A stretch of 64,000 nucleotides of DNA from Halopseudomonas salegens (GTDB lineage Bacteria; Pseudomonadota; Gammaproteobacteria; Pseudomonadales; Pseudomonadaceae). The notes under the pieces were generated by a model. That model worked only from the letters and a program-made list of their open reading frames with translations. It had not been told where the DNA came from and made no database searches. This document shows, one piece after another, positions 1-8,169 of this stretch. The number at the start of each line of letters is the position of its first letter. Position 1 is the stretch's first letter. Position numbers and translations under genes: made by a program. The stretch is taken from the NCBI RefSeq assembly GCF_900105655.1, contig NZ_LT629787.1, forward strand, positions 2,666,001 to 2,730,000, read 5' to 3'.

Positions 1-719
1 CGATCAGCGGCGATTTCCACTGTCTCGAGGATTTCCATCAGTGTCTGGCCTTCATACCACGGGCTCTGTTCGCTGCGGTTGACCACGTTGTCGCCTTTGA
101 GCGCCGACATGGGCACAAAGTGCACACTGTTGCCATCAAGGGTATCCAGCCCGGCAGCGAACTGGCGATAGTCATCGCAGATACGCTCGAACACGGCCTG
201 ATCAAAGCCCATCAGATCCATCTTGTTTACCGCGACAACAATGTGTTTGATGCCCAGCAAGGAGGCGATAAAACTGTGCCGCTTGGTTTGCGTCTGCACG
301 CCGTGTCGGGCATCAATCAGGATGATCGCCAGATCACAGGTCGACGCACCGGTTGCCATATTCCGCGTGTACTGCTCATGGCCGGGGGTATCGGCGATGA
401 TGAACTTGCGCTTGGCCGTAGAGAAATAGCGGTAAGCCACATCAATGGTGATGCCCTGCTCGCGCTCAGCCTGCAAACCATCCACCAACAAGGCCAGATC
501 AACTTCTTCACCGGTAGTACCGGATTTTTTCGAATCCTTGGTAATGGCTTCCAGATGATCTTCATAAATCATCTTGGAATCGTGCAACAAACGCCCGATC
601 AGCGTGCTCTTGCCGTCATCCACATTGCCACAGGTCAGAAACCGCAACAGTTCCTTGCGCTCGTGCTGGGCGAGGTAGGCCAGGATATCCTGGCCGATCA
701 AATCGGATTGGTGACTCAT
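1..719 (-). CDS. cysN: Sulfate adenylyltransferase large subunit (CysN or CysNC fusion), partial
   Basis: GTPase subunit of ATP sulfurylase, which with CysD makes adenosine 5'-phosphosulfate from sulfate and ATP in assimilatory sulfate reduction. Only the first 239 residues are present; the C-terminal part runs off the left edge. An EF-Tu-like GTPase domain is clear: P-loop GNVDDGKST at residues 31-39, then DTPGHEQY and NKMD further on. The ATG at 719 directly follows cysD with a 27-base gap, so the two are an operon. In pseudomonads this gene is usually a CysN-CysC (APS kinase) fusion; whether a kinase domain follows cannot be seen here. Confidence 0.95.
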   Translation of the reverse strand, partial: MSHQSDLIGQDILAYLAQHERKELLRFLTCGNVDDGKSTLIGRLLHDSKMIYEDHLEAITKDSKKSGTTGEEVDLALLVDGLQAEREQGITIDVAYRYFSTAKRKFIIADTPGHEQYTRNMATGASTCDLAIILIDARHGVQTQTKRHSFIASLLGIKHIVVAVNKMDLMGFDQAVFERICDDYRQFAAGLDTLDGNSVHFVPMSALKGDNVVNRSEQSPWYEGQTLMEILETVEIAAD

Positions 720-746
720 GTAATTCTCTCCGGCCGCATGCTGCGC

Positions 747-1664
747 TTAGAAGTAGCCTTGACGTTTCTTTTCTTCCATCGAACCCGCCGAGTCATGGTC
801 AATGACACGACCCTGGCGCTCGGAGGTTTTGGCCAGCAGCATTTCCTGAATGATGTCAGGCAGGGTGCTGGCGGTTGATTCGACGGCGCCGGTCAAGGGG
901 TAGCAACCCAGAGTGCGGAAGCGCACCATCTTTTTCTGGATACTGGCCTTCTGTTCCGGGGTCAGGTGCTCGAGGATGCGATCATCATCGATCATCACCT
1001 GGGCTCCATTGAGTTCGACGACTTCGCGCTCGGCCGCATAATACAGCGGCACAATCGGGATACTTTCCATGTAGATGTACTGCCAGATATCCAGCTCGGT
1101 CCAGTTCGACAGCGGGAAAACACGGATGCTTTCGCCCTTGTGCACCTTGCCGTTATAGATATTCCACAGTTCCGGACGCTGATTCTTCGGGTCCCAGCGG
1201 TGATGCTTGTCACGGAAGGAATACACCCGTTCCTTGGCGCGGGATTTTTCCTCATCACGCCGGGCACCACCGAAGGCGGCATCAAAGCCATACTTGTCGA
1301 GTGCCTGTTTGAGGCCCTGGGTTTTCATTACATCGGTATGCACCGCGCTGCCATGGGTGAACGGGCCAATGCCCTGGTCCACACCCTCCTGGTTCTTGTG
1401 CACCAGCAGATCGAGATCCATTTCCTCGACCATTTTCTCGCGGAAGGCGTACATTTCACGGAATTTCCAGCCGGTGTCCACATGCAACACCGGGAAGGGC
1501 AAACGCCCCGGATAAAAAGCCTTGCGGGCCAGGTGCAGCATTACAGCCGAATCCTTGCCGATCGAATACAGCATCACAGGATTCTGAAATTCGGCTGCCA
1601 CTTCACGAATGATGTGGATGCTTTCAGCTTCCAGCTGCTTGAGATGAGTCAATTTTTCCAGCAT
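747..1664 (-). CDS. cysD: Sulfate adenylyltransferase small subunit CysD
   Basis: ATP sulfurylase catalytic subunit, 305 residues, acting in the cytoplasm with CysN. It carries the PP-loop SIGKDSAVM near residues 34-42, the conserved [15 protein letters not shown] segment and the C-terminal [11 protein letters not shown] block. The frame is open upstream to 1781, but the ATG at 1664 gives the family's usual N-terminus ([15 protein letters not shown]) and the upstream extension resembles nothing, so 1664 is chosen. It is the first gene of the cysDN operon. A 13-base palindrome lies about 75 bases upstream. Confidence 0.96.
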   Translation of the reverse strand: MLEKLTHLKQLEAESIHIIREVAAEFQNPVMLYSIGKDSAVMLHLARKAFYPGRLPFPVLHVDTGWKFREMYAFREKMVEEMDLDLLVHKNQEGVDQGIGPFTHGSAVHTDVMKTQGLKQALDKYGFDAAFGGARRDEEKSRAKERVYSFRDKHHRWDPKNQRPELWNIYNGKVHKGESIRVFPLSNWTELDIWQYIYMESIPIVPLYYAAEREVVELNGAQVMIDDDRILEHLTPEQKASIQKKMVRFRTLGCYPLTGAVESTASTLPDIIQEMLLAKTSERQGRVIDHDSAGSMEEKKRQGYF

Positions 1665-1720
1665 GGCACACTCGCGGATTCTAAAAGGGGTGTCCAGCAC
1701 CCCGAAAACAGGATGCGGGG

Positions 1721-1751
1721 ATTGTAGCAAAGGGTAAAGCTTATAATAAGC
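1721..1751 (-). promoter_or_regulatory. Possible cysD promoter region with a 13-base palindrome
   Basis: On the minus strand a TACAAT box (1721-1726) lies about 57 bases before the cysD start, with a weak -35-like TTATTA 17 bases upstream. The palindrome GCTTATAATAAGC (1739-1751) overlaps the -35 area. A CysB-type activator would be expected for this operon, but I cannot match the palindrome to a known site. Low-confidence prediction from sequence only. Confidence 0.35.
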
Positions 1752-1824
1752 GCTCAATCTAGACTCTTGAGGCATAAGCATATTCGGAAGTGATTGGCAG
1801 TTCTCGCCGATCAGGCCCTGCCGT

Positions 1825-2550
1825 TCATCGATTCAACTCATACACCGCCATATTCACGGCGGAAGCCAGATTCAACGACTCCACTGCGGCAGCACCAGGG
1901 ATAGTGAACCGCCGGGCGTCAAGCCGGGCCAGTGCCTGGTCCGGCACACCGCGAGCCTCGTTGCCAAACAGGTAGCAATCATGCTGCTGAAAGTCTGCAC
2001 TGGTAATGGCATCACCATCGATATCCAGGCAGGCAATACGCGGATAGCGGCTGGCCAGCCCATCCAGACTGACCTCGGTTTCCAGCGGCACGTGGAAGAT
2101 CGCACCCATGCTGGCACGCACCACCTTCGGGTTGTACGGGTCGACACTGCCGGGGCTGAGCAGGCAACGAAAGCCACCGAACCAGGCCAACGTGCGCAAG
2201 ATGGTGCCCAGGTTGCCGGGGTCCTGGACTTCATGCAGGTAGACGGCCCTTTCCCCGGCCAGGGCTGCAGTGCTGGCCGCCGCTGGCAAGGGAGCAACCG
2301 CGATAATACCCTGCGGGTTCCTGGTATCGGCCAACTGTGCCATTTGCTTGTCGCTGAGCATTTGCCGGGGCCAGCTACCGGGCCAGTCCTGATAGGCGCT
2401 GGTGACAAACAACTGCGCCTGTTGCCAGTACGGGTTGCTGGCAGCGGCTTTTTCCAGCTCCAGCACCAGATGCTCGCCTTCGACCAGAAAATGCCCGAGG
2501 GACTGGCGGTATTTCTTCTGCTGCAGTTTTTTTGCGTCATCCAGCTTCAC
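1825..2550 (-). CDS. TrmH/SpoU-family RNA 2'-O-methyltransferase
   Basis: 241-residue SPOUT-class methyltransferase, expected to 2'-O-methylate rRNA or tRNA using S-adenosylmethionine. The N-terminal ~90 residues form a substrate-binding region ([11 protein letters not shown]). The C-terminal half has the three SpoU motifs: [26 protein letters not shown] and [17 protein letters not shown], which form the trefoil-knot cofactor site. Its ATG overlaps the stop of the upstream FAD oxidoreductase by four bases (ATGA), suggesting translational coupling. The exact target nucleotide cannot be told from sequence, so no symbol is given. Confidence 0.88.
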   Translation of the reverse strand: MKLDDAKKLQQKKYRQSLGHFLVEGEHLVLELEKAAASNPYWQQAQLFVTSAYQDWPGSWPRQMLSDKQMAQLADTRNPQGIIAVAPLPAAASTAALAGERAVYLHEVQDPGNLGTILRTLAWFGGFRCLLSPGSVDPYNPKVVRASMGAIFHVPLETEVSLDGLASRYPRIACLDIDGDAITSADFQQHDCYLFGNEARGVPDQALARLDARRFTIPGAAAVESLNLASAVNMAVYELNR

Positions 2551-4193
2551 GGGCGCGCTTCCTGCACCTGAGCTGTCAGACCGGCATCGGCCAGCATGGC
2601 TTTGGCGACAGCTTCGGCAACCTTGATGCCGTCTACCCCGGCAGACAGGATGCCGCCGGCATAGCCCGCGCCCTCACCGCCCGGATACAGCCCACGGGTG
2701 TTCAGGCTTTGCAGGCTCTCGCGATCGCGGGTAATGCGCACCGGTGATGAGGTACGGGTTTCGATGCCGGTCAGTAGCGCATCGGCACGGTCAAAGCCGC
2801 GAATTTGCCGGCCGAATGCCGGCAAGGCTTCGCGAATGGCTTCAATGGCGTAATCCGGCAGGGCAGACGCCAGATCACCCAGCAGCACGCCGGGTTTGTA
2901 GGAAGGCTCGACCTTGCCGAGTTTTTCCGAGGGCTTGCCGGCAATAAAATCCCCGACCAGTTGCGCAGGTGCGCAGTAATCGCTGCCGCCCAGCTCATAG
3001 GCTTTGCTTTCCAGCTGCTCCTGCAGCACAACGCCAGCCAGGGCATCCCCCGGAAAATCCCGCTCGGGATCAATATTCACCACAATGCCGGAGTTGGCAT
3101 TGCGTTCGTTACGCGAGTATTGACTCATGCCGTTGGTGACCACCCGCCCGGGTTCGGAGGTTGCGGCAACCACGGTACCGCCCGGGCACATGCAGAAGCT
3201 GTACACGGCGCGACCATTCTTGGCGTGATAGACCAGTTTGTAGTCAGCCGCGCCCAGCGCCGGGTGCCCGGCATATTTACCCAGCCTCGCGCGGTCGATC
3301 AGACCCTGCGGATGCTCGATGCGAAAGCCGATGGCGAAGGGCTTGGCTTCGAGAAATACGCCGCGCTGGTGCAGCATGCGAAAGCTGTCGCGGGCGCTGT
3401 GCCCCAACGCCATGACCACATGCCGACTCTCGATCTGCTCGCCATTGGCCAGCTCAACGCCACGCACCTGGCCGTTGTCCAGCAGCAGGTCTGTCACCTT
3501 GTGTTCAAAGCGGATCTCGCCGCCGAGGCTGATGATCTCTTCGCGCATGCGCGAGACCACACCGGTCAGGCGGAAGGTACCGATATGCGGTTTGCTGACG
3601 AACAGGATTTCTTCCGGCGCGCCGGCCTTGACGAATTCCGCCATGACCTTGCGGCCGTAGAACTTCGGGTCCTTGATCTGGCTATACAGCTTGCCATCGG
3701 AAAAAAGACCGGCACCACCTTCACCGAACTGCACGTTGGATTCCGGCGATAGCTGCTTGTTGCGCCACAAGGCCCAGGTGTCCTTGGTCCGCCGGCGCAC
3801 GTCCTTGCCGCGCTCCAGCACAATCGGACGAAAGCCCATCTGCGCCAGCAACAAGGCCGCAAAGAGCCCGCATGGGCCGAGGCCCACCACAATCGGACGT
3901 TCGGTGAAGTCAGCCGGCGCCTGGGCGACCGGATAGTAAGCCGTGTCGGGTGCCGGAAGCACATGCGTATCGTCGGCAAAACGCGCCAGCACCGCCGCCT
4001 CATCCTGCACGCTAAGGTCGATGATGTAGACGAACTTGATCTCGCTGTTCTTCTTGCGCGCATCGTAGCTGCGTTTGAACACGGTAAATTGCAGCAACTC
4101 CTCATCGCGCAGTTGCAGGCGTTGCAATATCGCCGCGCGCAGCGCTGCTTGCGGATGATCAAGGGGTAATGCCAGTTCGGTAACGCGAATCAT
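2547..4193 (-). CDS. NAD(P)/FAD-dependent oxidoreductase (COG2509-type)
   Basis: 548-residue cytoplasmic flavoprotein of unknown substrate. A ~90-residue N-terminal domain (MIRVTELALPLDH) precedes a Rossmann FAD-binding site, VVGLGPCGLFAALLLAQMG, around residue 100. NVQFGEGGAGLFSDGKLY and a C-terminal GLYPGGEGAGYAGGI are typical of this widely conserved 'uncharacterised FAD-dependent dehydrogenase' family. The frame stays open to 4400, but the ATG at 4193 gives the family N-terminus; the extra 69 codons would cover the divergent promoter region shared with rlmE. The 3' end overlaps the RNA methyltransferase start. Confidence 0.87.
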   Translation of the reverse strand: MIRVTELALPLDHPQAALRAAILQRLQLRDEELLQFTVFKRSYDARKKNSEIKFVYIIDLSVQDEAAVLARFADDTHVLPAPDTAYYPVAQAPADFTERPIVVGLGPCGLFAALLLAQMGFRPIVLERGKDVRRRTKDTWALWRNKQLSPESNVQFGEGGAGLFSDGKLYSQIKDPKFYGRKVMAEFVKAGAPEEILFVSKPHIGTFRLTGVVSRMREEIISLGGEIRFEHKVTDLLLDNGQVRGVELANGEQIESRHVVMALGHSARDSFRMLHQRGVFLEAKPFAIGFRIEHPQGLIDRARLGKYAGHPALGAADYKLVYHAKNGRAVYSFCMCPGGTVVAATSEPGRVVTNGMSQYSRNERNANSGIVVNIDPERDFPGDALAGVVLQEQLESKAYELGGSDYCAPAQLVGDFIAGKPSEKLGKVEPSYKPGVLLGDLASALPDYAIEAIREALPAFGRQIRGFDRADALLTGIETRTSSPVRITRDRESLQSLNTRGLYPGGEGAGYAGGILSAGVDGIKVAEAVAKAMLADAGLTAQVQEARP

Positions 4194-4353
4194 GATAGGT
4201 CCTGACGCCGCAGCATGGCTCGGCAGGCTGCAAGAAAAAAGTGCGCCTATTGTACTGCCGCGCCGGTTGCCTGTCAGGCGCTCGGGTGCTTTTGCCGCCA
4301 GCCGGGTGGCGGCGTACAATGCGGGCTTTCCCGCAGCGAACAGAAGATAGCCC

Positions 4354-4977
4354 ATGGCCCGTTCCAAAAGCAGCAAACGCTGGCTCGACGAGCACGTCAA
4401 CGATCCCTTTGTGAAGCAGGCCCAGATAGACGGTTACCGCTCCCGCGCCAGCTACAAGCTGATCGAGATCAACGACAAGGACCGTCTGATCCAGCCCAAT
4501 ATGCTGGTGGTCGATCTGGGTTCGGCGCCGGGCGGCTGGTCCCAGGTCGCGGCCAAACTGGTGGGCCACAAGGGCCGCGTGGTGGCTTCGGACATTCTGG
4601 AAATGGACACCATCGCCGGAGTCGAATTCATCCAGGGTGATTTCACCGAACAGGCCGTGTTTGACCAGATCATGGCCACCCTGGATGGTGCCCTGGCGGA
4701 TGTAGTGATCTCGGATATGGCACCCAACATCAGCGGCGTCAATGCGGCTGACCAGGCTGCGTCCATGTATCTGGTCGAGCTGGCCCTGGATATGGCCTGC
4801 CAGGTACTCAAGCCCAAAGGCAGCTACGTCGCCAAACTCTTCCATGGCGAAGGCTATGATGAATACGTGAAGCTGGTACGTGAGTCCTTCGACAAAGTAT
4901 CGGTTCGCAAGCCAGACTCTTCACGCGGCCGGTCGCGCGAAGTCTATCTGGTAGCCAAAGGGTTCCGCGGGGCTTGA
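4354..4977 (+). CDS. rlmE: 23S rRNA (uridine-2552-2'-O)-methyltransferase RlmE
   Basis: Heat-shock-associated RrmJ/FtsJ methyltransferase, 207 residues, acting on U2552 of the A-loop in the large subunit. [11 protein letters not shown] near residue 53 is the SAM-binding motif; SDMAPN and KLFHGEG contain the conserved Asp and Lys of the catalytic K-D-K-E set. Family length matches. In many gammaproteobacteria it precedes ftsH; here it stands alone, divergent from the FAD oxidoreductase and convergent with the Nif3-like gene five bases downstream. Confidence 0.95.
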   Translation: MARSKSSKRWLDEHVNDPFVKQAQIDGYRSRASYKLIEINDKDRLIQPNMLVVDLGSAPGGWSQVAAKLVGHKGRVVASDILEMDTIAGVEFIQGDFTEQAVFDQIMATLDGALADVVISDMAPNISGVNAADQAASMYLVELALDMACQVLKPKGSYVAKLFHGEGYDEYVKLVRESFDKVSVRKPDSSRGRSREVYLVAKGFRGA

Positions 4978-4982
4978 GGCAG

Positions 4983-5741
4983 TCAGACCGGATTATCAAT
5001 ATCGATAAACACGTGTTGCAGTCCAAAGCGCTCCGCCAGATGCTCGCCTAATGCGCGCACGCCGTAACGCTCGGTAGCGTGGTGACCAGCGGCAAAGTAA
5101 TCAATGCCATTTTCCCGCGCGGCATGCACCGTCGGTTCCGAGATTTCACCGCTGACAAAGGCGTCCACACCCAGGGCAATCGCTTTGTCGATATAGCCCT
5201 GGGCAGCACCGGTGCACCAGGCAATGCGTTTGATCGGGCGGTCATGCCCGGCAATATGCAGCGGTGAGCGCTCCAGTACCTGATCCAGTTGCAGCGCCAG
5301 TTCGGCTCCGCTGCAGGCATGCAGCAATTCGCCGTGTAAGCCAACCGAACGCGGATTGCCTGGCTCCAGCCCACCGCTGATCTGCCAGCCCATAAGCCGG
5401 GCCAGCTGCGTGTTGTTGCCTACCTCAGCATGCACATCCAACGGCAAATGGTAAGCCAGCAGATTAAGTTCGTGACCCAGCAACGCCTTGAGCCGGCGTT
5501 GCTTGCTGCCTACGACGGCCGCAGGCTCACCTTTCCAGAAATAGCCGTGATGCACCAGCAGCAGGTCAGCATCGGCGGCAATTGCGGCATCAACCAATGC
5601 CTGGCTGGCGGTTACGCCGCTGACGATCTTGTGCACGCTGTCACGTCCTTCAACCTGCAAACCATTCGGGCAGTAATCGGCAAAGGCTTCACTGTCCAGC
5701 AGTTGATTGCAGTAGGCGACCAGTTCATTTCGCGCGACCAT
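4983..5741 (-). CDS. Nif3-like dinuclear metal-centre protein (YbgI family)
   Basis: 252 residues, the usual size of the short Nif3/YbgI form, a toroidal hexamer with a two-metal site. Visible motifs are CPNGLQVEG near the N-terminus, LLVHHGYFWKG (metal-binding His pair) and a C-terminal FAAGHHATERYGV segment with the second His/Glu set. ATG 5741 is preceded by GGGAGA at good spacing, so the longer open frame to 5951 is rejected. The biochemical role is unsettled (a GTP cyclohydrolase-like fold). It is divergent from algW, an arrangement known in Pseudomonas. Confidence 0.9.
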   Translation of the reverse strand: MVARNELVAYCNQLLDSEAFADYCPNGLQVEGRDSVHKIVSGVTASQALVDAAIAADADLLLVHHGYFWKGEPAAVVGSKQRRLKALLGHELNLLAYHLPLDVHAEVGNNTQLARLMGWQISGGLEPGNPRSVGLHGELLHACSGAELALQLDQVLERSPLHIAGHDRPIKRIAWCTGAAQGYIDKAIALGVDAFVSGEISEPTVHAARENGIDYFAAGHHATERYGVRALGEHLAERFGLQHVFIDIDNPV

Positions 5742-5883
5742 TCGAGCTTTCTCCCGTGTTGATACCGCCATTGTCCCGACTCGCCGGGCGACTGACAAGC
5801 TACGGGCTGCAGACGCTTGACATCGGTCGTATACTACCGCCATGTGGGTGCCAGGCGCCTGAACTTTGACGGACACCAAATTG

Positions 5884-7020
5884 ATGAAAGAGCTTGTGCG
5901 CAATCTGGCCTGGCCGGCCCTGTGTGGCTTGCTGCTGGCCATATTGATCATCCAGACACAACCGGGCTGGCTGGGCCTGCCGGACTCACCTGACGGCCAG
6001 TATTCATCCGGCGGGCAATTGCTGATGAGTGACGGCCCGGTGTCCTACAGCCGGGGCGTGCAGCGGGCAGCACCAGCCGTGGTCAATATCTACACCAGCA
6101 CCCAGGTCAGTCAGAGCGAAACCCTGCCCTTTGCCAATCCGACCCTGGGCGACTACGCCGAAACCATCCCCAGTCCTTTGCGTCGCCAATCCAGCCTGGG
6201 CTCAGCCGTTATTCTCAGTTCTAACGGCTATCTGCTGACCAACAACCATGTGATTGCCGGAGCAGACGAAATCCTGGTTGCCATGCAGGATGGTCGCGAA
6301 GCCCTGGCCGAGCTGATCGGTACCGATCCGGAAACGGATCTGGCCGTTCTGAAAATCGACCTGCCCAATCTACCCAGCGTGTCGATCAGCAACAGCGATC
6401 AGCAGCGTACCGGTGATGTGGTCATGGCGATTGGCAATCCCTTTGGCCTGGGACAAACCGTGACCATGGGCATCATCAGCGCCACGGGGCGCAATCAGCT
6501 TGGCCTGAATACCTACGAAGACTTTATTCAGACCGATGCAGCGATCAACCAGGGCAACTCCGGCGGGGCATTGATTGATGCGCACGGCCAGCTGATCGGT
6601 ATCAATACGGCGATCTTTTCCCAGTCGGGCGGCTCGCAAGGCATTGGCTTTGCCATTCCGGCCCGCCTGGCGGTCGAAGTGATGCAGGCTATTATCGAGC
6701 ATGGCCGGGTAATTCGTGGCTGGCTTGGGGTTGAAGTTCAGCCCCTGACGCCCGAACTGGCTGAGTCCTTCGGGCTGGAAATTCGTCAGGGCATCGTAAT
6801 TTCCGGTCTGTATCGCAACGGGCCTGCGGCCCAATCCGGCTTGTTGCCCGGCGATGTGATTCTGAGCATCAATAATCAGCGCGTTTCTTCCGGACGCCAG
6901 GCAATGAACCAGGTGGCACGCACACACCCCGGTGACCGGATCGACATTCAGATCCTGCGTGATGGTGAGCCACTGCAATTTGAAGCCGAAGTGGGCATTC
7001 GCCCCAGCTTCGGCAGCTGA
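5884..7020 (+). CDS. algW: Periplasmic serine protease AlgW (DegS-like)
   Basis: 378-residue membrane-anchored HtrA-family protease that starts cleavage of the anti-sigma factor MucA in envelope stress. One N-terminal membrane segment (about residues 8-28) is followed by a trypsin-like domain with catalytic His122 (NNHV), Asp152 (DPETDLAVLK) and Ser226 (GNSGGA), then one PDZ domain (GWLGVEVQPLTPELA). The loop before the nucleophile reads NQGNSGG, where most relatives have NPGNSGG. ATG 5884 is chosen; TTG codons at 5866 and 5881 in frame are alternatives. The sequence resembles Pseudomonas AlgW across its whole length. Confidence 0.93.
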   Translation: MKELVRNLAWPALCGLLLAILIIQTQPGWLGLPDSPDGQYSSGGQLLMSDGPVSYSRGVQRAAPAVVNIYTSTQVSQSETLPFANPTLGDYAETIPSPLRRQSSLGSAVILSSNGYLLTNNHVIAGADEILVAMQDGREALAELIGTDPETDLAVLKIDLPNLPSVSISNSDQQRTGDVVMAIGNPFGLGQTVTMGIISATGRNQLGLNTYEDFIQTDAAINQGNSGGALIDAHGQLIGINTAIFSQSGGSQGIGFAIPARLAVEVMQAIIEHGRVIRGWLGVEVQPLTPELAESFGLEIRQGIVISGLYRNGPAAQSGLLPGDVILSINNQRVSSGRQAMNQVARTHPGDRIDIQILRDGEPLQFEAEVGIRPSFGS

Positions 7021-7026
7021 ACAGGA

Positions 7027-8085
7027 TCAGTCGAGTAGCTGCTCCAGCGCCGATACCAACGCCTGATTCTGTTCTTCGGTACCGATGGTAATACGCAGAA
7101 ACTCGCTGATACGCGGCTTGTTGAAGTGACGCACGATGACGCGTTGTTCACGCAACCCCTGAGCCAGCTTGGCACCCTGGTGTAGCGGGTGACGGACAAA
7201 TACGAAATTGGCGGCCGAGGGCAACACCTCAAAGCCCAGCCGGATCAGTTCAGCCGCCAACCATTCGCGACTGTCGATCACCCGTTGCCGAACGCTGTCA
7301 AACCACTCACGATCGGCGAACGAAGCCGCTGCACCGGCAATTGCCAAACGATCCAGCGGATAGGAATTGAAGCTGTTTTTCAAGCGCTCCAGCGCCTCGA
7401 TCAGCTCCGGATGCCCGACGGCCAGACCAACCCGCAAACCAGCCAGTGAGCGCGATTTGGACAGTGTCTGGGTAACCAGCAGATTGGGGTAGCGATCAAC
7501 CAGCCCAATGGCGGATTCACCACCAAAATCGACATAGGCCTCATCCACCACCACAACTGAATCCGGATTGGCTTGCAGTATCTCTTCGATCTGCGGCAGG
7601 CCGAGCAGAATACCGGTCGGCGCATTCGGGTTGGGGAAGATAATGCCACCATTGGGCTGCTGATAATCCGCTACCCGCAAGGTAAAATCGTCGGCCAATG
7701 GCTGCGGACGGGCGTCGATGCCGTAGAGGCCGCAATACACCGGGTAAAAGCTGTAGGTGATATCCGGATAGAGAATCGGTTCAGTGTGGCGGAACAGCCC
7801 ATTGAATACATGGGCAAGGACTTCATCGGACCCATTGCCGACGAATACCTGAGCGGTCGTGACCTGATAGAAGTCGGCAATGGCTTGTTTCAGCAGATCC
7901 GCATCCGGTGCCGGATACAAACGCAAGCGATCATCCACCTGCTGACGTATGGCCTCCAGCACCCGAGGTGAAGGGCCATAGGGACTTTCATTGGTATTCA
8001 GTTTGACCAGGTTGTCCAGCTTGGGCTGCTCGCCCGGCACATAGGGCACCAGATCGTGAACAAAAGGACTCCAGAACCGGCTCAT
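7027..8085 (-). CDS. hisC: Histidinol-phosphate aminotransferase
   Basis: PLP-dependent class I/II aminotransferase of histidine biosynthesis, 352 residues. It has the family N-terminus [42 protein letters not shown], and the PLP lysine in [17 protein letters not shown] 8085 has AGGAG about eight bases upstream and is preferred over the longer frame to 8145. In Pseudomonas it usually sits with hisD, hisG and murA; those are not next to it here. It converges with algW, leaving only six bases. Confidence 0.93.
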   Translation of the reverse strand: MSRFWSPFVHDLVPYVPGEQPKLDNLVKLNTNESPYGPSPRVLEAIRQQVDDRLRLYPAPDADLLKQAIADFYQVTTAQVFVGNGSDEVLAHVFNGLFRHTEPILYPDITYSFYPVYCGLYGIDARPQPLADDFTLRVADYQQPNGGIIFPNPNAPTGILLGLPQIEEILQANPDSVVVVDEAYVDFGGESAIGLVDRYPNLLVTQTLSKSRSLAGLRVGLAVGHPELIEALERLKNSFNSYPLDRLAIAGAAASFADREWFDSVRQRVIDSREWLAAELIRLGFEVLPSAANFVFVRHPLHQGAKLAQGLREQRVIVRHFNKPRISEFLRITIGTEEQNQALVSALEQLLD

Positions 8086-8110
8086 GGCCTGACTCCTGCT
8101 GGGAGGCTGA

Positions 8111-8138
8111 CAAAACACGACCTGCGCTGGCGCAGGTC
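8111..8138 (-). terminator. Probable secA terminator
   Basis: Perfect 8-bp stem GACCTGCG / CGCAGGTC with a four-base loop at 8119-8138, followed on the minus strand by GTGTTTTG, a modest U-rich stretch. It lies about 30 bases past the secA stop and just before hisC, so it should partly separate the two transcripts. Confidence 0.6.
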
Positions 8139-8169
8139 GACTCAATACACTACGGCTGGACTGCCCGGT

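Noticed and set aside
4194..4400. 69-codon N-terminal extension of the FAD oxidoreductase
   Set aside because: Not family-like, covers the divergent promoter region, and the internal ATG at 4193 gives the expected N-terminus.
5817..5835. TTGACA and TATACT as an algW promoter
   Set aside because: The boxes are only seven bases apart, so they cannot form one sigma70 promoter; TATACT may be a -10 with another, weak -35.
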